A DNA stretch of 64,000 bases from Bacillota bacterium (GCA_023414875.1 JAEZMV010000002.1:186001-250000), one strand, 5' to 3'; positions 17,895-27,252 are shown, counted from the stretch's first letter. Notes: a model not told the origin generated them from the letters alone. Numbers and translations: made by a program.

Positions 17895-19385
17895 TTATTC
17901 TTCCCAGGTAAATGATCTGCTCACTGCCTTCTTCCATCCAGCTATCAAAGTTTCTCTTTTTCCATCGGTCATGTTCGGTTGAAACGATTCCGAAAGCGCC
18001 CAGTTTTGCCTGATCTCTTCTTTACTCTTCCAGAAGCCTACCGCAAGACCTGCCAGATATGCCGCACCGAGCGCGGTTGTTTCGATACATTCCGGTTTCA
18101 GAACCGTGGTATTCAGTATATCAGCCTGGAATTGCAATAAAAACCGGTTAGCACATGCTCCACCATCCACCTTCAAAGCCTTTAGCAAAACACCGGAATC
18201 TCCCTCCATCGCTTTCAAGACGTCATACGTCTGGTAAGCGATCGCTTCCAGGGTCGCCCTAATGATATGATCCCGATTACAGCCTCTGGTTATTCCGACG
18301 ATGGTTCCTCTCGCATACTGATCCCAGTATGGAGCTCCAAGTCCTGCAAATGCCGGTACAACATATACACCATTGGTGTCAGGAACCTGCATTGCATATT
18401 TCTCACTTTCTGAAGCACTTCTTATGAGCTGCAGTTCATCGCGGAGCCATTGCACAGCTGCTCCCGCAACAAATACACTTCCCTCTAACGCATACTGAGC
18501 CTCCGGTCCTGTGCTGGCTGCTAACGTGGTAATTAAACCATGCCTGGACTCAATTGCTTCGTTACCCGTATTCATCAAAAGAAAACATCCGGTGCCATAA
18601 GTATTCTTAACCTCACCTTTGGAAAAACAGCATTGTCCGAATAAGGCTGCCTGTTGATCTCCTGCTACCCCCGCAATCGGTATTTCTTCTCCAAATAAAG
18701 AACGGTCAGAATATCCATAAATATAGCTGGAGGGTTTTACCTCCGGAAGCATCTGTGAGGGAATATTAAGCTCCTCTAATATTTTCTCATCCCAGGAAAG
18801 TTTTTTTATATCAAAAAGCATCGTACGGGATGCATTCGTATAGTCCGTAACAAAGGTTCTACCCTTGGTTAAATTCCATATAATCCAAGTATCCACTGTT
18901 CCAAACAGCAGCTCTCCGTCCATAGCTCCTTCTCTGGCCCCCGGAATCGTATCGAGAATCCATTTTACCTTAGTCCCTGAGAAATAAGCATCCGGAACTA
19001 GACCTGTTCTATCTTTAATATAAGGCTCAAAGCCTTTCATCTTAAGTTCATTAATCATATCAGAGGTTCTTCTGCACTGCCAAACAATTGCATTATGAAC
19101 CGGCTGTCCGGTTCTCTTGTTCCATACAATGGTAGTCTCCCTCTGGTTTGTAATCCCGATGGCCGCAATCTCCTGTGCGTTAATGCCCATCTTAGCCATA
19201 GCCTCCGTCGCAACAGAAATCTGTGTGGACCAAATCTCCATCGGATCATGCTCCACCCAGCCCGGTTTCGGATAAATTTGAGTGAACTCCTTCTGTGCAA
19301 CACTCTTTATCTTTCCTTGTTTATCATATATAATACACCTTGAACTGGTGGTTCCCTGATCGAGAGCCATTATATATTGTTTCAT
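17895..19385 (-). CDS. glpK: Glycerol kinase
   Basis: 496-residue FGGY-family kinase converting glycerol and ATP to glycerol 3-phosphate. Family marks include the N-terminal ALDQGTTSSR phosphate loop (about 7-16), the substrate region NAIVWQCRRT (about 78-87), FGTVDTWIIW (about 161-170), GVAGDQQAALFGQ (about 239-251) and the C-terminal VDGGACANRFLLQFQADI segment (about 402-419). Length matches the family. No glpF or glpD lies in the window, so the gene is separated from the rest of the pathway. GGGGATT is the ribosome site. Confidence 0.96.
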   Translation of the reverse strand: MKQYIMALDQGTTSSRCIIYDKQGKIKSVAQKEFTQIYPKPGWVEHDPMEIWSTQISVATEAMAKMGINAQEIAAIGITNQRETTIVWNKRTGQPVHNAIVWQCRRTSDMINELKMKGFEPYIKDRTGLVPDAYFSGTKVKWILDTIPGAREGAMDGELLFGTVDTWIIWNLTKGRTFVTDYTNASRTMLFDIKKLSWDEKILEELNIPSQMLPEVKPSSYIYGYSDRSLFGEEIPIAGVAGDQQAALFGQCCFSKGEVKNTYGTGCFLLMNTGNEAIESRHGLITTLAASTGPEAQYALEGSVFVAGAAVQWLRDELQLIRSASESEKYAMQVPDTNGVYVVPAFAGLGAPYWDQYARGTIVGITRGCNRDHIIRATLEAIAYQTYDVLKAMEGDSGVLLKALKVDGGACANRFLLQFQADILNTTVLKPECIETTALGAAYLAGLAVGFWKSKEEIRQNWALSESFQPNMTDGKRETLIAGWKKAVSRSFTWEE

Positions 19386-19451
19386 TTACCAATCCCCATT
19401 CTTAATCTTATGAAGTAATCCTAATACCAGTATTCCTGTTTAATCGCATGT

Positions 19452-19715
19452 TTATAATTCAAGGATAGCAGATACAATGACATATATGGACCCTGTTGCC
19501 AGAACCACATCCAGAAACAGAAGTATTCCATAGAATATTTTATCTGTTATTTTATCATTCTTTTTCATCCTAAGTTTTACTATCGTATTTATAATTAGAA
19601 CCGTAGAAAAAAGTAAAAGAAGTAGTCCTTTTACAATCGCATTACCAATGAAGTTAGCAAAGACTAGAAACAGTACCAGAATAATTGCATGCACAATGTC
19701 ATATCGTCTCTTCAT
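19452..19715 (-). CDS. Small membrane protein of unknown function
   Basis: 87 residues with three predicted membrane segments (about 8-26, 28-45 and 63-85) separated by a basic loop (KLRMKKNDK, about 47-55). I do not recognise the family. The start is supported by TTGGAGG before the ATG. It stands between glpK and the tad-locus FHA gene, and nothing links it firmly to either. Confidence 0.6.
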   Translation of the reverse strand: MKRRYDIVHAIILVLFLVFANFIGNAIVKGLLLLLFSTVLIINTIVKLRMKKNDKITDKIFYGILLFLDVVLATGSIYVIVSAILEL

Positions 19716-19955
19716 GTAAGGCCTCCAATCAAATTGATAGAAACACTTATCTTCTCTTATATTTTACCACTTCTGTTCCAATATTTACAAGGCTTTTATT
19801 ATTTTATCGCTGCTGATGTTGTTATGATAGTTTCTGTTCACATCTACCAGAAATCATATCTGTACTCTATTAATATGTGAAGAATAGCTTATGATACCGG
19901 TAAGTCCATTCACTTTAATTTAAGTCATAGCAACAATCTTCTTTCTTATATTCTA

Positions 19956-21851
19956 TTAACTTTGAATAAATTGATATTTGATATTAGCAAAGGCTATCTC
20001 ATCACCAAACATAATATTCTTCTTTTGATAGGTTTGCAGCGCTTCCTGGTTTACATAGGTTCCATTTGTAGAATTCAGGTCTGTGATAAAAAACTGATCC
20101 TCTTCCCTGGTAATCTTGGCATGATACCGACTAACCACATCTTTCTCAAGGCAATAATCAACGTTTCTCTTTAATTTACCGATAAAGAAGGGAAAATTAA
20201 TAATTATAATCGAAGGATAATTAACCTCGTCAACCGATTTTAGTATGAAGGAAGGCTCACTATCAGGTGTAGCATTTAATATACAGGTAGGGTTAATCTC
20301 CCCCATATCATCCTCTATAGATGCATAGGATGATTTATCTGAATCAGCTTTTAATTGGTAACTATTGATTCCCTTATATAAATCCGTGTTTGAATTTTGG
20401 CTATTGAGCTCATTATATAAATTCGTGTTTGAATTGCGACTATTGAACTCATTATATAAATCCGTATTTGATAGATTCTCATGGTAGATTTCTTTTATGT
20501 TCGGGCCAGATTGGCTCAAGGCTTCATCCCTTTTATTAGCCTCATTCGTTTTTTTCAACTTTGTGTTTTTTTCTATTCTACCTGATCTGTAAAAGTCCTG
20601 CCTCGGATCAATATACTCATGTTTCGGTACAATCTTTGTTATTCTATGCTTTTTATCCCAAAGGGTTTTTAAAAGATATGCCTCTACACAAGTGATAATT
20701 AGAAGTAGAGCAAAAAGCTTGCTGATATCAATTCTATTACCGAATGTGTTATAAAGAATTTTACTGGAGACCATAAGAATTATAATGATAACTCCTCCCA
20801 GAATACATAATCCTGTATATAGGTATGTTTTAATTGGGTAACAGGGTACTTCTGTTTCCCCTTCCAGCTTTTCCATCATAACCGGTATTCCTACCCCTTG
20901 ATTTAAATTTCTACTGCCTTTTCTCTCAGAAGCCAAATTTTTCTCTTCCTGCTTATGATTTAAAATAATTCCTTTTAAACCAACTCCTTTTTGTATCAAC
21001 TTATTACTCTTTAAATCTTCCATAAACAGTTTATTTTTTCCTTTCCAATCTTCCTTTTTATATTTAGTATTATCATGTAATGGATTTTGGCTTGCATTAC
21101 CATACATATATAGCTCACCATTTTGTATCTTACCGTTTTGATGTTCCTTAAATTGACGTTCTTCAGGCTGTATTTCTTTATACTGTATATCCCTATTATG
21201 CTTTACCGTGGGTTTATAGAACATATCGCCTTGGTTCTGAGTTTCAGATGGCTCCCCCTTCAGAGATGAATTTTCGATACCGGCTGTATTGTTACTTTCC
21301 AGAACCTCTATCAGATGCTCAAAGGTAAAACCCTCCTCTCGGCTGACTGCATATAAGCGGTATACCATAACGACTGCTTCTTTATCCTTATAATCAACCT
21401 TGTTCATAAGGTATTCAATTAGGGTACACATCTGTTCTTTAATACTTTTTCCATATCCACAATAATATATCAGGTATGGTTGTTTCGTTACAACATCCAT
21501 ATAAATATACTCCGGAGATAAAACAAAATCATCCTCCGACATCAGATACTCATAAGCCAACTCTATTGTACTCAAAATTTTGGAGCAAATCAGCTTAACT
21601 ATTTCATAGGTTAAGTTAGATCTATCTAATAGATTTACCATTGACTGCTTTGCCGAAATATCACAATATAACAATGCTTTATTATTCATATACCTTAAAT
21701 CAACCGGGAGCATACCTTCTAGCTTCTGATGTTCTAATACTTTAAGGCAGTATGGTTCAAGCTTTTGTTGATTCATTTCGGTAATTATCATATAATTATG
21801 TCTTAAATCCTTCTTGTACTCCACTTCCATACGATTTACCTTGCCTTTCAT
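19956..21851 (-). CDS. DUF6382/FHA-domain membrane protein of the tad locus
   Basis: 631 residues. The N-terminal part (about 10-200) resembles the DUF6382 domain seen in FHA proteins of clostridial tad loci. A polar linker, two membrane segments (about 343-362 and 378-395) and a repetitive Asn/Ser segment of three 13-residue units (about 480-515) follow. The C-terminal FHA domain has the phosphothreonine-binding set: Gly of FFIGK (about 556), S574-R-Y-H577 and N593-S-T-N-G-T598. It probably couples pilus function to Ser/Thr phosphorylation. The ATG at 21830 (residue 8), preceded by AAGGCAAGG, is an alternative start. Last gene of the tad locus. Confidence 0.82.
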   Translation of the reverse strand: MKGKVNRMEVEYKKDLRHNYMIITEMNQQKLEPYCLKVLEHQKLEGMLPVDLRYMNNKALLYCDISAKQSMVNLLDRSNLTYEIVKLICSKILSTIELAYEYLMSEDDFVLSPEYIYMDVVTKQPYLIYYCGYGKSIKEQMCTLIEYLMNKVDYKDKEAVVMVYRLYAVSREEGFTFEHLIEVLESNNTAGIENSSLKGEPSETQNQGDMFYKPTVKHNRDIQYKEIQPEERQFKEHQNGKIQNGELYMYGNASQNPLHDNTKYKKEDWKGKNKLFMEDLKSNKLIQKGVGLKGIILNHKQEEKNLASERKGSRNLNQGVGIPVMMEKLEGETEVPCYPIKTYLYTGLCILGGVIIIILMVSSKILYNTFGNRIDISKLFALLLIITCVEAYLLKTLWDKKHRITKIVPKHEYIDPRQDFYRSGRIEKNTKLKKTNEANKRDEALSQSGPNIKEIYHENLSNTDLYNEFNSRNSNTNLYNELNSQNSNTDLYKGINSYQLKADSDKSSYASIEDDMGEINPTCILNATPDSEPSFILKSVDEVNYPSIIIINFPFFIGKLKRNVDYCLEKDVVSRYHAKITREEDQFFITDLNSTNGTYVNQEALQTYQKKNIMFGDEIAFANIKYQFIQS

Positions 21852-21929
21852 TAATGCCTACACATTTTGAGCTGCAGACACAAAGTTGCGCTTCTATTTT
21901 TTTACTATTTTGTAATCCGGTTCTAATAA

Positions 21930-22526
21930 TTATTTCGACCCAAAGATTTTCTCAAATTTTTCTTTTAATTTATCTACGCCCTTGATACTTGACCCAGTAT
22001 CCAGTATTACTTCTGTTCTCCGAATTGTTTCCGCCGGATCATGTACCGGATATTCTCCTTTAATTTTGGTGTATTTGTTTTGCATAAACAAGGACGTAAA
22101 GAAAGGTAGTGTAATATTAGTATCTATATCTACGGCTATCGTTAGCTTTGTCTTTCCCGCATCCACAGTAATAGCCTTGATCTGCGATAGGAACAAGCCC
22201 TCTGACAATTCTTTCACCAGGTATTCCTCAATTTGCTCCTTCTCATGTTCGGTAGTGCCAAATATCAGATAAAATACGCCCCTATCCTTCATTTTCTCAT
22301 AAAATATGTCCCCTGATGCTATATCCGCCTCATGTTTTACACACATACCGGCTTTATTCAGGGTTTTATCCACAATTCCCTGTACTCTGCATGTATCATG
22401 TAGATAAAAGGACAGTAAAATAAGCGCGATAATAGTAAATATAACTATCGGCATGACGAAAGCTGCCTCAACTGTGATACTGCCTTTTGTCGTTAATTTT
22501 TTAAGTTTTAGAATACTTATTATCAT
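21930..22526 (-). CDS. TadE-like pseudopilin
   Basis: 198 residues. A short basic N-terminus is followed by the TadE signature GSITVEAAFVMPIVIF (about 16-31) and one membrane helix (to about 45), with the rest outside the membrane. The Gly-Ser junction before the hydrophobic segment resembles a class III prepilin cleavage site for the TadV-type peptidase encoded just upstream. TadE-like proteins are minor pilins needed for Tad pilus assembly. The start has AGAAGGA 5 nt upstream of the ATG. Confidence 0.85.
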   Translation of the reverse strand: MIISILKLKKLTTKGSITVEAAFVMPIVIFTIIALILLSFYLHDTCRVQGIVDKTLNKAGMCVKHEADIASGDIFYEKMKDRGVFYLIFGTTEHEKEQIEEYLVKELSEGLFLSQIKAITVDAGKTKLTIAVDIDTNITLPFFTSLFMQNKYTKIKGEYPVHDPAETIRRTEVILDTGSSIKGVDKLKEKFEKIFGSK

Positions 22527-22752
22527 GGAATTCCTTCTCTGTTCTATATAATCTTTGCCTTTATATCCATTATTATCACTTGATTTCGTTCAGTTGATAA
22601 CTTTCCCATTAAATTTAAATAATAAGCGTATCTGCATATTCTTCAATCTATACAAATATTCGAAAATAATATGCAAATTTAAGATAAGTACAAAAATCTT
22701 TAAATAAATTTATAAGGTTGAAAAATACATAAATCTTCTTTTATTAATTCTG

Positions 22753-23196
22753 TTATACTCCTGCTCTCATATTGGCTACTATAAGAAATAGATAGCTAAG
22801 TAATAAGAAAGGAACAAATGGAATACTCTTCTTTCGGTCAGCCAATCGAAAAACCAGTAAAATAATTGATAACACTGCTGCCAGAAATAACGCTAAAGCA
22901 AATAATTCAAGGTTACCCCAAAAGCCTAATCCCAAACCGGTTACACATAGCAGCATTCCATCACCAAGCCCTATCTTACCGGAAGTCATAACACTGATCA
23001 GGATAACCATAGCTCCAATGATAAGCCCTCCAATTCTGTCCGGGATAGAAATGGTATGACAAAACGGAATACAAATACTTACGAAAAGAACTCCTGTTAG
23101 AACGATCCATAGATATATTTTTTTCTTAATTACATCCTGCACTCCGCATAACAGCAAAACTACACCCATCACTATTTTCATTGAAATATCCGCCAT
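22753..23196 (-). CDS. Prepilin peptidase, A24 family (TadV/CpaA type)
   Basis: 147 residues, several membrane helices, without the methylase domain of the large PilD enzymes, as is usual for TadV. The two catalytic Asp residues are visible: D21 in GVQDVIKKKI and D79 in KIGLGDGMLL (GxGD motif). It should process the Flp pilin and the TadE-like proteins. AGGAGG precedes the ATG. It lies between the two TadE-like genes. Confidence 0.9.
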   Translation of the reverse strand: MADISMKIVMGVVLLLCGVQDVIKKKIYLWIVLTGVLFVSICIPFCHTISIPDRIGGLIIGAMVILISVMTSGKIGLGDGMLLCVTGLGLGFWGNLELFALALFLAAVLSIILLVFRLADRKKSIPFVPFLLLSYLFLIVANMRAGV

Positions 23197-23280
23197 AATA
23201 CCTCCTATTAAGCACCAATGATTTACTATTGATGCTTTATTACTGCTATGTATTCCTTTTTCTGATTGTTTTCTTATCTA

Positions 23281-24171
23281 TTAACCTCCGCACCTTTTAC
23301 AGGGGGCTCTCTCACCAACCTCAGATAGCGGGATTTCCTTTACACTACGTTTTATTTTTGAACAGTCTCTTCTGGTATGATATCTCGTTCCTTCCGAAGT
23401 AATATAGTACGTTGAAAAATCGCCTTCTTCTCCGGAACAGCAGGCCTCACATTCGTAATATTTTGATCCGTTATCATTACGTAGCTGTGAAGGTATGCCT
23501 GATACCGAGGTGACGGATAATTTGATATGTGAACAATCCTTACTCCTGTGATATACACTTCCACTCTCGGTGATGTAGACAATGGTACCCTCAGAGCCTT
23601 CTTCCTCTGTACCGTATAAAGCAGCCACCTCATAGCCTGTCCAGGCTCTAAGCTTTACCCTTTGTACAAAACTAATTTCACCAAGCTTAAATATCATGAT
23701 TGGTATTTTCACCCTGTATTTTACAGCAATATCAATATTGTGATCCTCGTCAAAGATACTGGAGGAATAAAAGCTAATTCCATTAAACCCATTTTTGATA
23801 CAGGACCGATTAATCCGATCTGTATTTAAATATTTCATTCCGTAAAGCTTTAGCATACTGCCACTGGTAACGGAATCAGCCAGTTCATCCGCTCCTATAT
23901 CAAACTCCTGTCCAAAGATAGTCTGATCAAAATCCAGAATGTCATCAATACTCGGAAAGTCCTTGCAAAAATAGGCTGATTTTGATAGATTTAAGCCCAT
24001 CTTAGTAATCGCCGATTGTATCTGCTCCTGAACTGTAACAATTTGAATAATATAAAGGAAAGCCAAGATAAAATATAGGAAAACAGGCATTACCAATGCG
24101 GCTTCTACTGTTAATGAGGCTTTTTGAGAGCTCGGGAGGATTCGTCTTAATGATTTTATTATGCTTAGAAT
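23281..24171 (-). CDS. TadE-like pseudopilin with tandem Ada-like Cys modules; noncanonical start
   Basis: 296 residues if read from the ATT codon at 24171. That codon lies 7-8 nt after a perfect AAGGAGGT, and the resulting N-terminus carries the TadE signature SLTVEAALVMPVFLYF (about 19-34) in the right place. The first ordinary start in frame (TTG at 24096) cuts this signature in half, so it is unlikely. The C-terminal 100 residues hold two copies of a module with the pattern YHxxxxC...CxxC (YHRSKDC...CEACC and YHTRRDC...CKRCGG), similar to the Ada metal-binding fold. It is a minor pilin candidate with an unusual, possibly zinc-binding, tip. Confidence 0.75.
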   Translation of the reverse strand: MLSIIKSLRRILPSSQKASLTVEAALVMPVFLYFILAFLYIIQIVTVQEQIQSAITKMGLNLSKSAYFCKDFPSIDDILDFDQTIFGQEFDIGADELADSVTSGSMLKLYGMKYLNTDRINRSCIKNGFNGISFYSSSIFDEDHNIDIAVKYRVKIPIMIFKLGEISFVQRVKLRAWTGYEVAALYGTEEEGSEGTIVYITESGSVYHRSKDCSHIKLSVTSVSGIPSQLRNDNGSKYYECEACCSGEEGDFSTYYITSEGTRYHTRRDCSKIKRSVKEIPLSEVGERAPCKRCGG

Positions 24172-24202
24172 AACGAATACCTCCTTGTAATGATTTTCTA
24201 CC

Positions 24203-24354
24203 TTTAATGAACTGGGATGTCCGTTCTTCTAAAAAGATAATGAATGATCTTCATTTCAGCAAATGATTTCTTGGAGAGAGTTATTTTTTGATTTGATAGA
24301 TTTAATTAAGAATTTTTAGTTATGTTAGAAGAGCGGACATCCCAGTTCATTAAA
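24203..24354. repeat. 30 bp inverted repeats bounding a 92 bp segment
   Basis: Left arm 24203-24232 and right arm 24325-24354 are reverse complements with a single mismatch (T24224 against G24333). The core of the arm is GAACTGGGATGTCCG. The element lies between the DUF5702 and TadE-like genes of the tad locus. It has the size and layout of an invertible switch but would also fold as a strong RNA hairpin; no target-site duplication flanks it. Confidence 0.9.
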
Positions 24355-24533
24355 TTATAATTATTATTTTACTCTTACTATTCTGTATTACCATCTACGT
24401 TTCGCAAGGCATGTTGCCTACTTAATACACTTTACATGTTATAATCAAATCTAATCGTTAAATTAACACCATATAGCTAAAATGATCCTATTAGCAGGTA
24501 CTATTCTAAGTATTATTTAACGTATTATTCATG

Positions 24534-24605
24534 TTACTATTCAAGTGATTTTTCATATTGCTATTCATGTGATTTTTCATATTAATACTTAAGTGATTAT
24601 GCATG
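24534..24605. repeat. Three imperfect 24 bp tandem repeats
   Basis: Units start at 24534, 24558 and 24582, with the shared pattern TATTCATGTGATTTTTCATA. They lie just downstream of the DUF5702 stop codon. No coding frame or hairpin explains them. Confidence 0.65.
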
Positions 24606-24623
24606 TTATTATGAAATTTAGCG

Positions 24624-27218
24624 TTAGTAACAATAAGACGCCTTCACTGAGAATAGGTATTCCTTTGCTTTACCTCCAAGAACTTTTTGTACAAAGGGCA
24701 GCTTCATAAACTTCGGCTCTATCCTAAAGTCGGCATTTGCTTGATATCCGAAAAGGCAGTTCATTATATTAAAATTGCTATCATCATATCTTATTTTTAT
24801 ATTTTCCTGCATCAGATCTAAGGATCGATAAGCGATATCTTCCTTACTTTTTATCAGCAAAAATATCCGTAGATAATCCTGATAGGATAGCGATAGTTCC
24901 TTCGAGTCCGCTATTGCTTCCGCCTTCGTCTGAAGAAAGCTCCGATTAATCATGAACAGTTCCGGTAATTCTAACACAACCTTCTTCTTAAATATCGGTA
25001 CTTCCTTGCCCATCATCAGAGCACAGACATCAAGTAAAGCCTCTGCAAAGGACCAGACTAACATAATGATTGCTTGAGTTATACTGATTAGAATCGGTAA
25101 TCCGGTAAATCCTACAAGAGCTGATGCTGCAAGCCTGGCTTCATCCCGCTTCGCGCTATCTCCTATTATACTTACGAAGTCTAGAATCGTTCTTAAAAAC
25201 AGTATTCTTGATATTACCGAAGATATATTATCCTGATCCGAGGCCTTACCTACCAGGAGGTATTCCTGCTCATAAGCAAGTACCGACGGTTTGCCGGAAG
25301 TCTTCTCTGCCGTATCTACTGACAGGCTGCCAGAACCCTTCTCTGTCGCATCTACTGACAGGCCGCCGGAATCTCCCTCCACAGCTTCTACCGGATACAT
25401 GGAGAAATGCTCCTTCAAATACTCCTGATAAAGAAAATGTACTGCTACCCCATTGATACCCCCGCCCAAAGCTGATAAGAAATTGCTACCTTCCCCAAAG
25501 CTTCCAAACAGAGCGCTCATATCTGTAGAGTCCCCTCCTATTGTGGCACTTTCAAAGAAGGAGGATAGCTTAGATAAAAAATCTGTATTTTCCTGTGACA
25601 AGGCGGCAATGGCTGAGGGTAGAATATCCTGAGTAAGTTCTAAATTCGATATTTTATTTGGGTCTAAGACCAGGCTGGTGATACCTGACTTAAGAAGATT
25701 ACTCGTTTCCCCAATCGGATCTTGTTTTTTATAGTTATCTAGAACCAAAGTGCTATAATCCAGAGTTAATCCGTTTATTTGATAGGTAGAAAGATGCCCT
25801 GCAGCTTTATCAAAGCTCTGTTTCGCTATCTCATATTGTTCCTCCGAAAAATCTAGTTCCCCTTGATTTAATAAAACCTCGGTCTGTGCTAAGACAGAAA
25901 GGTTATTCTCTAAAATTGCTTTCATACCGATAAAATCATAACCGGATTTATTTTCAGAGGTGTATCGTTTCAGTTCCGACAAGTTCTCCTCTAACCCTGT
26001 AAATACATCCTCACTGATCGATTCCTTTTCTTGATATAAATACTCCTCATACTCGCTTATAAGAGGCTCTGCCTTTTCCGTATTAAGAAGAATCGTATCA
26101 ATTGTAGTTAAAGCCGATTGTATCAGAGGTGATGTCTCGCTGATTAGTTCTGATAAAGTATCCTTTGCAGCATTTATGGCTGTAATCAAGGCTTCCTTTT
26201 GCTCTTTCATCTCTGTAATTGAACTGTCAATTGCCTCAATCACAGTCTGTTGACTCTCTATGTTCGCTTCTATTGCTTTTATTGCCTTTTTATCTTCTTT
26301 CGTAGGATTACTAATCGCTTTCATTGCCGCTAGTCTTAATGTTTCCTCAGATAGCTTTAATTCTGCTGCACTCTTATCCAGGAGCTGCTGCTCAATTGAC
26401 TTATCAAGCTGTCCTATTGTGCTTATGCCGTTTGTTATCGTATCAAATTCTACCTTTGGATTAACATACTTATCCTTTATAGCTTGAAATATGTTATCTT
26501 GGTTAATTCCAACTGTATCTTTCGTCACCGGTTCAAAGCAAATCTTCTTTATATAAAAATCTGCTGAGATTAAAGCTCCGTCTTTTGTAACCTCAATTCC
26601 TTTCTTACCGGTTTTCAGCCCATCGAGCAACTCCATTAATTCCAGAATACCTTTATCAATCTCGACAAGCTCTTCCTCGACCTTTTGCTTCTTTTGATAC
26701 ACATAACTGACTTTCTCCGGAGCTTCCAGTAAGTTCAACTTATCCAGAAGCAGCTCTATTCCCCCACCGATTTCACGATATTTCATATATTCTACAGCCT
26801 CATTAATCAGAAGCTGTCCCTGATAATCCATCAGCATTGTTTTACTGCTTACCGATATGGAATCCATCGATATTTGGTAAATATCTGTACCTCCCGAATT
26901 ATGTAAATCATTTAACCCTTTATCCGGTTGGAAGGTATATGACATATAATCTGTAAGCTTTCCTGATATCCCTTCTTTTTGTTCAGCATCATTTACGGTA
27001 CCGGTATTGTAACCAAATATATGATATTCCTCCCAAAGCGGACCATAATACTCCGCTAGCACAGAATCCATTGCACTTGTTAAGGCTCTCTCTGCAAAAA
27101 CCTTGGCTGTATTAATTCTGGCCCCCTCTATTATGGTTAATATCAGTGATAATATGAGTAGTAATACCAGACTTAAAAATACGGTAATAGATCCCTGTGT
27201 TTCTTTTCTTTTATTCAG
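24624..27218 (-). CDS. DUF5702 tad-locus surface protein; probable CTG start
   Basis: 864 residues if read from the CTG at 27218, which follows GGGAG by 10 nt. That gives an N-terminus NKRKETQGSITVFLSL, a TadE/TadF-like signal with a prepilin-type GS junction and one membrane helix (about 12-33), as expected for DUF5702 proteins. The first ATG (27071) would remove this whole segment and has no ribosome site. A large extracytoplasmic coiled-coil-rich region follows, with a second hydrophobic segment at about 695-725. DUF5702 genes are regular members of clostridial tad loci; the function is unknown. Confidence 0.75.
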   Translation of the reverse strand: MNKRKETQGSITVFLSLVLLLILSLILTIIEGARINTAKVFAERALTSAMDSVLAEYYGPLWEEYHIFGYNTGTVNDAEQKEGISGKLTDYMSYTFQPDKGLNDLHNSGGTDIYQISMDSISVSSKTMLMDYQGQLLINEAVEYMKYREIGGGIELLLDKLNLLEAPEKVSYVYQKKQKVEEELVEIDKGILELMELLDGLKTGKKGIEVTKDGALISADFYIKKICFEPVTKDTVGINQDNIFQAIKDKYVNPKVEFDTITNGISTIGQLDKSIEQQLLDKSAAELKLSEETLRLAAMKAISNPTKEDKKAIKAIEANIESQQTVIEAIDSSITEMKEQKEALITAINAAKDTLSELISETSPLIQSALTTIDTILLNTEKAEPLISEYEEYLYQEKESISEDVFTGLEENLSELKRYTSENKSGYDFIGMKAILENNLSVLAQTEVLLNQGELDFSEEQYEIAKQSFDKAAGHLSTYQINGLTLDYSTLVLDNYKKQDPIGETSNLLKSGITSLVLDPNKISNLELTQDILPSAIAALSQENTDFLSKLSSFFESATIGGDSTDMSALFGSFGEGSNFLSALGGGINGVAVHFLYQEYLKEHFSMYPVEAVEGDSGGLSVDATEKGSGSLSVDTAEKTSGKPSVLAYEQEYLLVGKASDQDNISSVISRILFLRTILDFVSIIGDSAKRDEARLAASALVGFTGLPILISITQAIIMLVWSFAEALLDVCALMMGKEVPIFKKKVVLELPELFMINRSFLQTKAEAIADSKELSLSYQDYLRIFLLIKSKEDIAYRSLDLMQENIKIRYDDSNFNIMNCLFGYQANADFRIEPKFMKLPFVQKVLGGKAKEYLFSVKASYCY

Positions 27219-27252
27219 TCTTAATCTACTCCCTTCAATGGCCTTAACTGCA

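Noticed and set aside
24203..24354. MITE or insertion sequence remnant
   Set aside because: Terminal repeats fit, but no target-site duplication and no second copy in the window; kept as a candidate switch or RNA structure.
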